NCBI RefSeq assembly: GCF_004337985.1
Contig: NC_043744.1
Location: 5,903,189 to 5,967,188 of the forward strand
Direction of reading: 5' to 3'
DNA from: Pyricularia pennisetigena
Lineage: Eukaryota > Ascomycota > Sordariomycetes > Magnaporthales > Pyriculariaceae
DNA length: 64,000 nt
Position numbers and translations under genes: made by a program. The first letter of the stretch is position 1. Each line of letters begins with the position of its first letter. The notes below the pieces were generated by a model. It worked only from the letters and a program-made list of their open reading frames with translations. It ran no database searches and was not told the origin of the DNA. This document shows positions 21,048 to 32,519 of this stretch, piece by piece.

Positions 21048-22455
21048 ACGGCAATGCGGTGTGTTAACTCGCTAGGTTGTGTTACTGTGTTGATCATGGT
21101 GAGGCAATTGTAAAGTAAGAGTAGCCACCATAATTCAACTGTATTAATCCTCCGCAAGAGTCGGTTTCTTGCGTAGTCCAGGCTACTCAACGTGCTCAAT
21201 TTCCTATGGACTGCCCTCACTAAAACTTCATTAACAAATCTTTGGCAAACCTGTCAATGCCGGCATTCAGGAACTTGGTAAAAGGCAAATGAGGAGGAAG
21301 ACTTTGAACTAAGATAGTATTCAAGGCCAGTCTTCTCCAGGAGCTTTGCGGAGCCGCGACAGCCTTGCATGTGCTGCGTTTGACCTTGTCATATAGCCAA
21401 ACTTGCTTGAATTGTTTACACGTCAAACTCGCCAAATCTAGAAACCGCTTGATATTATTGTTGTTTGCCGTGAAATGCAACCAGCTATGGTAAAAAAGAA
21501 TCCCCCAATGTTCTACAGTTGAGCGGTAATAACCTTGCCTGGTCCTGCATCTGATGTCGGCAAAGGGAACGTCTTGTCTGTATCCAGGACTACACGGAAC
21601 TTGACCGAGATTAAAGTTGGTGGATGACAGCCCACAGAAAACCAACAAGGCTTGATCAACCTCAAATATTCGCCGAAATAACCAGGTCGTTCAAGCCGGC
21701 AAAGTGTTCACAAAGGTTAGGGATACCAGATGTATACTTTGCTATAAACACGCCCTCGTCTTGTACGTCCCATGGATGGGTCTGGAATGCTCGAGGTTTC
21801 TGATGAGTTAAAGAAGGGTGGTGTTGGGTGCCAGGGAGCTTTTGCTTCAATTGTTCCCTACATTGGTGGGTTTTGATTGCCGTGTCCTGGGATACGTCGA
21901 GGAGACGACCGTGTTCGTCATTTTCTGTGCCCGCCCTCGATCTTGGTAATGCAGGTCTGGACCGCAACTTGTGGCCGTGATGGCCGGCCGATAGGTCTTC
22001 TCGGTGCCCGTTCCACCAGCTCGAATGCTGGCATTTAGCGAGGGCGACCTGTACCACTTTTTGGCCTTGGGGACGAGGGTGAGCTGGGCTCGTAAAGTGG
22101 GCTATTAGCACTAGCGGATGCACTCAAAGGAACATCAAGCGTAAAACGACTCATGTTTTTCGTATCTGTAAATTACTTCTCAAGTCCAATTAACCTGTAG
22201 TTGAATTCTGAGCCTGAAGTGAGCTTTAGGTGAGGGGCTTGAACGCGTTTTGTCGGTTGTAAAAAGTTTTTTTAATATCAACCTAGGCAATTAATCTCGG
22301 TTACGCTTTGATAAACAACTCTTCTTTTCGTCTTCTTTTTTTTTTTCTAACATCTGACAGCAACCGTCAACTACCGTACTCAAAACCACAACTACAGCCT
22401 ACAGCTAGCATTAATAACTACAACATCACGACTACACCATTACAACATAACCACA
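21048..22455. other. Intergenic region with two weak minus-strand ORFs
   Basis: Minus-strand frames at 21662-22123 and 21220-21660 lie end to end in different phases (for example KYTSGIPNLCEHFAGLND, then RIFEVDQALLVFCGL). They could be one decayed gene with a frameshift near 21660. I do not recognise a family. The final 130 bases are an AC-rich leader for the next gene. Confidence 0.3.
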
Positions 22456-23178
22456 ATGGATTCGCAACTCTGGAGGGCTATCCAACCCGAGATCGAGCGT
22501 GTGTTGAAGACAGAGACAGGCTGTCACCTTATCCCGGTGCTAGCCATTTCCAGTGTGCTATGCCACGCCCCTTTGCTGGACGGCATTAGAGACAGCGCAA
22601 CTGCCATCCACCGGCAATGCAGAATTATATACACCGTGGCCACTGCTTTGGAAATCGAGGTGGTAAAACGCCACATGCTTGCCGAACAAAATGTCACGGT
22701 CCTGGGCACAAAGGAGGCTCTCGCCCTAATGACAGCCACGCCTACGGATGAAAATACAATATTTGTACCGAGCGAAAAGCCGGCAACACTCGTTACCCCA
22801 GCGATCCTCGAAGTCTCCGTCTGCACATACATCAGCCGACTCAGCCATTTATACCCATCCGCGTGGACGACAGTGGTATACATAACCCCGGAGAGGTTGC
22901 CCAAGGGCCTCGTACAACTCACCACTCCCGTTCAGCCCGTGGTCGTTCCATTCGATAAGCTAGCCTACTTCAACAAAAGTTCAAGCACCTCGCGAATGCC
23001 AAATATTGCTGATGCCGCACGGCAATGCCTCCGGCAAGGCCAGAAGGTCGTTTCCTTTCTGCACCCCAACGACTGGAGTCAGCTGGCGACTGACTTTGCC
23101 GACGTACAAACCGTGGAACTGACCGCCCAATCGACCTGGGACTGGACGCTGTATGAAAAAGCGATATGCCCCCATTAG
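22456..23178 (+). CDS. Unidentified 240-aa protein at the edge of the AT-rich block
   Basis: A single-exon ORF with normal GC, preceded by a T-run and a 100-base CAAC-rich leader that looks like a true fungal 5' UTR. Within 50 bases after the stop the sequence turns AT-rich. Residues 52-72 (RQCRIIYTVATALEIEVVKRH) could be a Rossmann-like strand-helix unit, LALMTATP resembles a helicase motif III (SAT/TAT), and GQKVVSFLHPNDWSQLA resembles the strand opening the second RecA-like domain. On that reading it would be a superfamily 2 helicase-like fragment, possibly of mycovirus origin, but there is no Walker A or DExH box and the resemblance is weak. There is no signal peptide or membrane helix. 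I consider the ORF real and the function unknown. Confidence 0.6.
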   Translation: MDSQLWRAIQPEIERVLKTETGCHLIPVLAISSVLCHAPLLDGIRDSATAIHRQCRIIYTVATALEIEVVKRHMLAEQNVTVLGTKEALALMTATPTDENTIFVPSEKPATLVTPAILEVSVCTYISRLSHLYPSAWTTVVYITPERLPKGLVQLTTPVQPVVVPFDKLAYFNKSSSTSRMPNIADAARQCLRQGQKVVSFLHPNDWSQLATDFADVQTVELTAQSTWDWTLYEKAICPH

Positions 23179-24435
23179 CATAGCAAAAAACCCATATGCT
23201 GGTGAGACGGGCCCGGCTAAGCCTCTTTTCTAATTTTGGCAGGCTTTAATATATGTATATATTAATAATCTTGCTTTTGCAGTAATACCTCATAGTAAGG
23301 GTAAAAAAGCGTGCTGCATTAATAATGTTAAAGAATTGTTATTAAAATATATAATATACCATTTTAATTTGAAGTTTACAGCAAAATAGTATTATTCAGG
23401 GCTAAGTTACTATATCGGTGAAAAGCATTTAACTACCAATTGGAAATTTGCGTTACAATCCATTTATTTTTGCAGTATAACTTACTTTATAATTGTGAAA
23501 CCAAGTATTCTTTATATAATATATTGGGGTTATAATGTTCAAACTGTAAATATGTATATAAACTCCATTTGCAGGGCGACCAAAAAAGGAAAATTAAAAA
23601 AGAAATATGTCAGCTGCTTTATAACCGCCCTCCAATTTAAAGAGGCAAATATTATATTAAACTTTCGCTTTCTTCTTAAAGGTAAATCTCCCAACAGGAA
23701 CTGTAGTTCGAGGCGCTACAAAAACCATTCAGCTTTATATTTACGATATATCGTTCTAATTTTAATCGCATATTAATAGCCGGAATAATTATGATATTAT
23801 CAAGTATATAATATTAGAAATGAAAGCGCAGCATAATATTCATTTATCGGCGGTAATTTATTATGATGGGGCGGTAAAATTCCTGGACTAATCATTACTA
23901 TTAAAAACGTTTCTGTCTTATTATATATGCGTATTATAGCTGTAAACAATAGTATATTAGTATATACTAAATGGTTTAATAGATGAAACCTGCCAATATA
24001 ATATGAGGAAATGCTTCAAATAATTGATTTATATATCCGGCGTTGCAAATTAAAATACAATTGATCATACAACGAAATAAATTGCGAATTAAGATAATGG
24101 TGACGAGTTTGCAGGTATGTGGAACCCCAACCCGGCGTTATAATAAAGAATACGAACCCGTGCTCGTTGGGATCCCAGTAAAGTGTTTGGTTATAATGGA
24201 GATTTACGTAAGTTTCAATGGCCATTTTATTAGTTTTTTGCAAAGCCTAGCAGCGCGTTACGGTAAAGAATATTTGGCAAAAGAAAGTATAAAATCAATT
24301 GCGGGCCTAATTTCAGATTACAAAATCGTCAAAATAGTTAATACGTAGGAAAAGAAAATCCCAAATTTGTGAAAGAAACCGCACGAAATACCAATTTGTT
24401 GAAAGTTTTCAGATTACACCAAAAGTAATAATGGT

Positions 24436-24657
24436 TGTGAAAGTTATATCGACAAATAAGCCCTAATAAGGGGTGGGGTTTTTTTCTTTATATCCATGGC
24501 ATAATTCACAAAGGTATATATTAAGAATGGACGTGGATAATATAATGAATGAAGACACTCAATATTTAAAACGAATGTTATAAACTTTACAAGTATTATG
24601 GTCACAGGCAAAAAAACCACCCCTTGTTACCGTGCATTTGTCGACGCAACTTTCACA
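24436..24657. repeat. Small imperfect inverted repeat (possible MITE)
   Basis: The left end TGTGAAAGTT...TCGACAAAT...AAGGGGTGG and the reverse complement of the right end match over about 55 bases. I see no clear target duplication, so this could be a decayed MITE or a hairpin. Confidence 0.4.
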
Positions 24658-25149
24658 GAGCTAACTATTCTTGGGGTAATTTAGAAGCTTCTAACCCACA
24701 GTTATTTCGTGCTTCTCTTTGCAGGTATCGTTGTTTTATTAACACGTATTCATGCTTTGATTTAACGATTGTAATACCTAAAATTACGGCCGCGATCATT
24801 TTTTTTGGTGTTTTTCTTTGTTATCAGGTGATATAACCGCAACACGTTGTTAAACCTGCAAAAACTACTAACAAAATTGCTATAAAATTACATTAATCAC
24901 CAGTATAACCAAACATTTTACCGAATTTGAAAGAGTACGCGTTCGTACCATTTATTATAACGCCGGGTTATTCAGGGTTCAAATCAATACCTGTTCTGGT
25001 TATTTACGAAACTAAATCCGTTAAACTTCTATCGACCCGATCCTTCGGTACCGCGGCCGGTCCGGCCGGCCCCCTATAATAATTGCAGAAAAAAAGGACC
25101 AATTCGTTGAATTCGCTGCGCTTAACCGTGAAAATAAGACGTATGGGTT

Positions 25150-26564
25150 TAGTCTCAGAGCTCAGACTAGACCCCCCCGCTTCGCAGTGGGGACCGAGCG
25201 CTCCATATACCTTTCAGCCACATAGTTTTTCGACCAATTGCATTGGCCGAAAAGATCGCGCTCGTTCTAGTCTGAGGACATCTTGTCGCATTTCGCCGTT
25301 CATGGCGGTACGCCGGCATTACCAACGACAATTTGTCGCATTTCGCCGTTTATAGCGGGTATATATATTATATTATAAACAGGCCTTCTAACGCCCTATG
25401 ACTGCACGTTAAATGCCATTAATCGCATTTTTTATGCGCGCAACCAATTGAACAGCAGTATAATTAACACATTGTATTTGAAATATAATAGCAAAAAAAC
25501 AATATAACCACAGTATGCAATTAAATATTCGAATACAATATTAAATAAAAATTATGAAGATATAAAATAACCTGCGTTAAATTGATTGGAGTTGAAGAGT
25601 TTTGGTATTGAGAACCGCGTCCTCATATCTAATAAATTTGGAAAGATATTTAAATATTTAGTAAAATTTATATTTTATTATTATATCTTATCATGATTTT
25701 GAATAATAATATATAATACTGGTTCAAAATCAAGGAATAATATTTATAACCTAGCGGATTCAAAAGTACAGGGTGCATGCAATTATCGTTTAAAATAAAG
25801 CTTTTATAACATATTTTAATATTATTTAATAATTTGTCGAAAAATTGCATAATTTACGCAAATAACTTTAAAATAAAAAGAAATTTTAATCGATTCATTC
25901 TGTTATGGGTTTATATATAATTCTTACTCAACTATATTCTTAAAAGTTTTATTTAATTAAATAAAGCAAGAAATAGAAAAATAGCACAAATTTAACATTC
26001 CCTTTTATAAACAATAATATAGGCGGGTATTACAAATCAGATTTCACGTTGACTTTTCTTTATATATTTAATTTAATCCCTGAAATCTTGGTTTTATTGC
26101 TGTGAAAATTAATAAAAATATAAAAGCGTTTCGATTGTAAATTATGTATAAAATTAAATACATCTTACCTATCCACTTATTTAACGGCTTATATAGCTCG
26201 CTATATGTACCAAACTATAATATTATATATGAACCACCCCCACGTGCAAATTGCATCAAACTTGGCCGCAAAACAAAATAATATAAAATTAATTGAATAA
26301 AGCAAAAAATCGATAAAAAATATATGTATAGCATTTCTTTATGTCAAAGATTTTTTTAAAGCGAATATAATAAGTTGGATTAACCGTGCACGTTTGTTTA
26401 TATACATAATCCAATCCCTGTAGTTTTAATTGTTTTATCGTTAAAATTGGTAAAAATATAAACCAGTTTCGATTATAAATTATATATAAAAATGTATATA
26501 TTTTATCGATCCGTTTATTTACCGGCCTATATAGTCCGGGTTATAAACAAAATTTTAATATGAC

Positions 26565-26600
<36 letters not shown>

Positions 26601-27045
26601 ACCCTGCACGTGCAAAAATTATACAATTTGGTTAAAAATTGCAAATGATATTAAAGAATATCAAAAATCGAAAAAAAAATCGAAAAAACAGTACCGCCAT
26701 GAATGGATTAAGGGCAGGTGGTATCCAATTCGGCCGTTATAGCAGATTAAAAAATAAATCAGATCGCTGCTAATAGCGGTATTGAACGCTATTTTCAACG
26801 ATATTTTCTTTTTTCAATATTTTGCGTGGTTGTGGAATAATAAGGGAATGTCGGTCAAAAAAAGGCCAAAAATACCGCCATAAACGGCGAAAATCGACAA
26901 ATTATCCTCAAACCTAAACCAAAACGTTCTTTGGATAAACCCACAAATACATTACAAAGCCGTAATTGAGCCACGAAATGGAGCGAAGCGAACGGAGTGG
27001 ATTAATTGTGGAGCTTTGGGCTCTAGGGATGAGCCTTGAGACTAG
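25150..27045. mobile_element. TIR element, copy 1 (non-autonomous, hAT-like by target duplication)
   Basis: The left end is TAGTCTCAG and the right end TGAGACTAG, flanked by a perfect 8-bp direct repeat TATGGGTT (25142-25149 and 27046-27053). Subterminal sequences also mirror each other: TTGTCGCATTTCGCCG on the left against CGGCGAAAATCGACAA on the right, giving inverted ends of roughly 190 bp. The GC-richer ends enclose a very AT-rich core with internal ~320-bp tandem subunits (about 26000-26310 and 26320-26650, each with CCACGTGCAAA or a close variant). No transposase frame exists. An 8-bp duplication is typical of hAT elements, but the size and sub-repeats are unlike standard MITEs. Copy 2 starts at 27893. 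Confidence 0.8.
26567..26598. repeat. (TA)n microsatellite
   Basis: An uninterrupted TA run of about 32 bases within the copy 1 element; the equivalent site of copy 2 has only a short interrupted TA tract. Confidence 0.85.
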
Positions 27046-27053
27046 TATGGGTT

Positions 27054-27884
27054 GGGAATAATTCGCTGCAGCGTTTTTAGCGGGTAAATACGATATATAC
27101 GTAATCGGGTATACGTTACAGGTTTTGGTTACCGATAATATATAGCTAAAAAAAGCCCTTTATTACCGAAGCTATACGCTAAAAAAGGCTCGCTTTTGCA
27201 CAAATACACCTTATTTGGACCGTTAAAAATTGGGCACAAATATTCTGGTTTAACGAAATATGGGTTTCGTACCAAAGGTGTATAGCAACGTAGGTTATAC
27301 GCAGGGTTAACGAGGAATATAATATAATTTGTATGATTAAAAGCCATTAAAAGAAATAAGGCTGGATGTTTTGGGGTTGTTTTTTAAGGGTTACGGGCAA
27401 AAAGCCGGGCGTTTTTTGGGAAATAACCTGGGGCAAAATCGGTTCGAATATTTATTATCAATACATTTTTCCGGTTATTAACAATTATATTATCGATAAC
27501 CGGTTTATAGGTAACTTTTGAATATTAATGCAAAATAACGTTGTAAAAGATATTACCAAAAATATTACGAAAAACATCAAGTTATGATGTATTGTAACCA
27601 TTATTTGCCGGCTTTTTAACCCGATTTATACCTTATTAAAAACGTATAAAATAAAATTAAGAATAATATATAATGGAAATACGGAAATTAGGATAAAATC
27701 CCGTATAATATTATACAGTAATGTGTCCGAGAGGTTTGGGAGGTAAGCCCGGAATCGTATTTACGTAAATGGTTGAAAACTATGCCATAATATATGCGTG
27801 ACGTAATTAACGTTAACGGTATATATATAAGCTGGTAAATTTAATTTGTAATTAGCTTTAAAATCGATTTTAATATAATATATG
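27054..27884. other. AT-rich spacer between the two TIR elements
   Basis: A minus-strand ORF (27129-27347, 72 codons) has no recognisable motif. Nothing else is identifiable. Confidence 0.4.
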
Positions 27885-27892
27885 TATTTATC

Positions 27893-29757
27893 TAGTCTCA
27901 GTGCTCAGACTAGACCCCCCTGCTTCGCAGTGGGGACCGAGCGCTCCATGTACCTTTTAGCCACATGGTTTTTCGACCAATTACATTGGCCGAAAAGATC
28001 GCGCTCGTTCTAGTCTGAGGACATCTTGTCGCATTTCGCCGTTCATGGCGGTATTACCAACGATAATTTGTCGCATTTCGTCGTTTATAACGGTATTATT
28101 AATAATATATTTAATATTACGATATCGCTTATGATTATTTTATTAATATAAGGATAATTTGTGGTATTCTGCCGTTTGTAGCGGGTATATACAATATATT
28201 CGCATTATAATGGCAAAAGAAAATAGTGTACCCATAGTATGCAAATAAATATTCGTATAAAAAAATAAATAAAAGTTATATAAATATATAGTGATTTGCG
28301 TTGAATTAATTGGAGTTTATTGATTATTTGAATGCGGGCCGCGTTTTAATAGCTATTATATATGGAAAGATATTAAGATATTAAGTAAAATCTGTAATTT
28401 TTCAATATATTTAATTTTTATTTTAAATAATGGTATATAATATTAACTTTAGTTGAAATTACAGCTTTTAAAGCTTAGTAGACCTAAGACTGCAAAGTGC
28501 ATGCAATTATCGGTTTAAAAAAAAGTTTTATTAATATATTTATATAAATTAACAATTTGTTAAAAGATTAAATAATATACGCAAATATTGGTAAAATGAA
28601 AATATTTTCAACTGGTGCACTCCTTTATTAGTTTGCTAATAAATTTTACATAAATCTTTTTTTTATAAATTTTATTTAATTAAATAAAGCAAAAAATATA
28701 AAAATAACACAAATTTGGCACTTTTTATTATAAAAAAATAAAAAGGGCCGGTATTATAGATCGGGTTTTACGTTGACGCTTATTTATATACATAGTCCAC
28801 CTTTACAGATTTTGGTTTTATTAATGTTAAAATTGGTAAAAATATAAAAACATTTCGATTGCAAAATATGTATAAAATTGGATATACTTTACCTATCCGC
28901 ATATTTAACGGCTAAAATAATTAGATATACGTACGAAAATGTAATGTTATATTAAATATACATATGTTACCCCCCACGTGCAAAAGCCCCAAAATTTGGC
29001 AGCAAAACAAAAATGATATAAAATTAATTAAATAAAGCAAAAAGATTTATAAAATACATATTTAGCATTTTCTTTTATTAAACAGTTTTTAAAACCGATA
29101 TAATAGGTAGGATTGGATTTGGACGTTTGTTTATATACGTAATCGAATTTCTGAAGTTTTGGTTTTATTATCGTTAAAATTGGTAAAAATATAAACGAGT
29201 TTCGATTCTAAATTATATATAAAAAAGTATATACTTTGCCTATCCGCTTATTTAACTGCTTATATAATGTGGTATATGCACCAAAATTTAATATAATAAT
29301 ATATAAATATATACGACCCTCCACGTGCAAAACTTATAAAATTTGGTCAAAAATTAAAAATAATATTAAAAAAATCGAAAATCGAAAAAAAAATCGAAAA
29401 AACAGTACCGCCATAAACGGATTAAAGGCGGGTTATATCCAACTTTTAATTGGCGTACCGGGTGCAAAAAGTTTTGGATTTATAAAAAAGGCCTACCAAT
29501 TCCTATTTTTAACGATGTTTTTTTTTCGATATTTTGCGTAATTGTGGAATAATAAGGGAGTATTGGTCGCAAAAAGGCCAAAAATACCGCCATAAACGGC
29601 GAAAATCGACAAGTTATCCTCAAACCTGAACCAAAGCGTTCTTTGGATGGACCCACAGGTACATTGCAAAGCCGCAATTGAGCCACGAAGTGGAGCGAAG
29701 CGAACGGAGTGGATCAATTGTGGAGCTTTGGGTTTCAGGGATGAGCCCTGAGACTAG
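27893..29757. mobile_element. TIR element, copy 2 (same family as 25150-27045)
   Basis: It begins TAGTCTCAG and ends CTGAGACTAG, flanked by a perfect 8-bp direct repeat TATTTATC (27885-27892 and 29758-29765), different from copy 1. The two copies are collinear, with the same GC-richer ends, the same core landmarks (for example GCATGCAATTATCG) and the same pair of ~320-bp internal subunits (about 28710-29030 and 29050-29380). They differ by many transitions. Each therefore inserted independently. No protein is encoded; short ORFs near the ends are by-products. Confidence 0.82.
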
Positions 29758-29765
29758 TATTTATC

Positions 29766-30343
29766 TACTTACCAGCAGTATTTCGTTCTGGTTACCTGTG
29801 TATAAGGTTTTGTATTTTGATTGGTTTGGGCTGGAATTACTACTAAAAACGGCTAAATTTAGAAGGGATCCACACACCCATAAAGCCGCCACCACTGCTT
29901 AGGGGTAGTGATTTATGCCCCTACCACTGTAATAATATGTACAAGTACTAAAAAAAAGTTAAATAAATATAAAAGGCGGAGTAGTTATAAATAGTAATAT
30001 TTTAATTATGATTTTATAAACCTTATAATACTAGGGAGCGTTCTAAGTTAGGAAATGTTACAAGCAAAAGTTATCTTAGTAGTAAAATTTGTTACATAGC
30101 AATTTCAAATAATATATAAGGCATGTAAATACCCGCGGTTTGCAAATGTGTAATTCGGGTTTTTTACTCAGCACATTTTCGACCTATATACAATTTGATT
30201 TTAACTCTCCCTAAATCCAACCACTTTAAATCCTTATATCTTTATTATCCGCCATATAACACGTTAGTTATAACAGGGGTAAATATCTTCAAACACACAT
30301 CTAAAAACTCAACTAACTAAAACGTTTAAACAGTTTTAACGCA
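29766..30343. other. AT-rich region upstream of the effector-like ORF
   Basis: No element is recognised. The last 100 bases are richer in CAAC/CTAAC and contain ATATAACACG about 85 bases before the ATG at 30344, compatible with a promoter and leader. Confidence 0.35.
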
Positions 30344-30577
30344 ATGCTTTTTCCCGCCGTTTTGCCGTTTATTTTGGCCCTTGTTCAACAGGGTGTTTTG
30401 GCGGTGAAAGACTGCCCTTATACTGTTAGGGACAACCGTCGCGGTATACACACTGGATTCCTCGATCGCGATTCCAGTATAACAATTAAAATTAACGAAA
30501 CAACCATTACAATTACAGCAACCGTTTTCTGCAATTTGAGTTTTGACGGGTTACCTGCTGGTTGGGGTATTGAATAA
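30344..30577 (+). CDS. Candidate small secreted (effector-like) protein in the AT-rich block
   Basis: The 77-codon ORF starts with an evident signal peptide (MLFPAVLPFILALVQQGVLA) and a mature part of about 57 aa with two Cys (KDCPYT and VFCNLS). A Thr/Ile-rich beta-prone stretch (SITIKINETTITITATVF) contains one N-glycosylation sequon. It stays open while all surrounding sequence is stop-rich, and its GC is higher than its flanks. Small secreted proteins in RIP-affected AT-rich blocks are a known pattern in plant-associated fungi. There is no homologue I can name. It could be truncated at the 3' end, since GLPAGWGIE-stop reads abruptly. Coding status needs transcript evidence. Confidence 0.45.
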   Translation: MLFPAVLPFILALVQQGVLAVKDCPYTVRDNRRGIHTGFLDRDSSITIKINETTITITATVFCNLSFDGLPAGWGIE

Positions 30578-30655
30578 ACTTATTGTGTTTGGGCAAGGAA
30601 AGTGGCTTTAATTTGTTAAATAAATAACGTTAGCAGCTTAAAATAACGTTGCGTA

Positions 30656-32487
30656 GCCCCTAACCGCACCCCCCTAACAACCGCACCCCCAAAAATCTAA
30701 CAACAAATTTTCGCGTTTCGGAAATCGATTTAAAAATAAAATTATCAACGCACAAAAATACAATCGTTTTCAGGCTGTTCCGGTTTATTAACATCTTTTA
30801 TATTAGTTAAAAATTCCAAATTTTCTATTTTATTCTCTTGCAATCTAATAATATTCTATTTATTAACCAAAAACCCGTTTGGATCCGGAACCACCCTTTC
30901 TTTAACCGGCCGTATTACTTCCAATTATACTTCCAATAAACTGATTTTTTACTAAGCTTTAACAAGTAAAATATTTTTAATTTCTAAACTTTTTTGGACT
31001 TTTGCAACCAAAAACCGTAAAATGGCGTTACTTTTTTCGGACCGGGAAATTTCCTGTAATTGAAATCAAATATTTCGGGTCGTTTTAAGGGTTTTCCAAA
31101 TAAATAAAAACGGGTTGTTAATTTTTTGGATTGGATTTTCCGGTATTTTATCCTTTTAGAAACTGTTATTTTTATTTTTTTCGACGTTAGCGCTGCTATT
31201 TTCCAACAAAAAAGGGTTTAAAAGCGGTTTGACCAGATTCACCTGTAATAACCCCGTCGTACGCCAACTAAGCTGGATAATTTTTCCAATAAATGCTTTT
31301 AATCTGGGTTTGTATGGCAAAAAACGAAATTTCGCTTTCCAATAACCGTGAAATAGCAAAATTGGTTTACAAATCCAAATTAACGTCGATAAGCCTTTTT
31401 AACGGCCCGAAAACCAATAAATCCAATGGTTGAAAAACGTGCGACGAATAAAGGGGTAAATATAGGAGCTAAATATTGTTTTGGAAACAAAAAAGCATAT
31501 ATTCGTCCGTAACGTGTAATTTACGGCCGTCGAAGACCAATAACCGTTTTTCAGTGGTATTAGGTTGGGTATATGAAACAAGCAGCTTTTTCAACCATTT
31601 TATAACCGTTCTGTCATTTGTCCACCCGTTTTCGGTTATATAAAATTACCAATTATCGAAAAGGCTTAAATTCATTGGAAACCATTATTATTGTACGTTT
31701 TTTCCTTTAAATATAGCGAAGGAAGGCAAAATACCCCCGTAGCCGATATATATTCGATTATAGTCATCCAACCCCGCGTTCCGGGTTTTTTTCGCTGTAA
31801 TGGCCGGATCCCGTTAAGGCCTAATACTAAACCATAAAATCTTTTATTTTTCATTATACCGGTTTCATCCATGTTCCACCGATTTTCCGGTTTAGTATCG
31901 TCAATAACGGGGTTAATAATGTAAATCCACCAAAATTTAATTATTTCCGTAATAACCCTATTAAACCGGGCGTTTTTTGTTCGACGGGGCTTTTAAGTTT
32001 TAGAAATTGGATAACGAACCAAAAAACGGGCTATCCAACGTTTTCCAAAACCTTTTGTTTTTCCGGCGGCCTAGAAATTCATTTCGCAAAAAAGCGTAGT
32101 ATTTAATACGTTGGTGGAAGGTTTAAAACGGCCTGGGCAAACACCCCATCAGCTCAATGTTTCTCCTATTCCGCTAAAAGCTTTTGGAATAGTTGGTTTG
32201 TTTATTTTTCAAATTGGGCGCCGTTAGAAAGACTTCGAACGGTGCTTATATGTATACCCCATTTTCGGGAAGATTTTATAATTGATTGACCATTTTTCAT
32301 GTCGTTAATAGCGGAAATAAACTCATTTTCGGGATATCCTTTGATTTTAAGAATAAAGGAAAGAAATTGGAAAAAAGTAATGCAACAAGCAGACAATTTA
32401 TGGAGATATTTATAATAGAGGTTCGAAAGTAAAAAAGAAGTGTTATTTTTTTTGGGGTGCGGTTGTTAGGGGTGTGCGGTTGGGGGG
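30656..32487 (-). mobile_element. Fot1/pogo-like DNA transposon, RIP-inactivated
   Basis: Inverted ends of about 45 bp (left CCCCTAACCGCACCCCC; right, reversed, CCCCCCAACCGCACACCCC, both followed by TAACAACCGCACCCC) are bounded by TA (30654-30655 and 32488-32489), the duplication typical of the Tc1/mariner/pogo group. The minus strand holds a broken transposase. First comes a psq-type helix-turn-helix (NEFISAINDMKNGQSIIKSS), then MDETGIM (first catalytic Asp), WMTIIEYISATG, LLVFDGRKLHVTDEY (second catalytic Asp in FDG) and HVFQPLDLLVFGPLK, all standard Fot1/pogo landmarks. Several stops and frame breaks are C-to-T type. The element is 1832 bp, close to the family's usual length, so it is full-length but dead. 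Confidence 0.88.
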
Positions 32488-32519
32488 TACCCAACGTTAT
32501 AGTCGGTAATGAATGAGAA

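Noticed and set aside
29236..29541. 101-codon ORF inside copy 2 of the TIR element
   Set aside because: Its composition follows the AT-rich repeat, and the collinear copy 1 has no equivalent frame.
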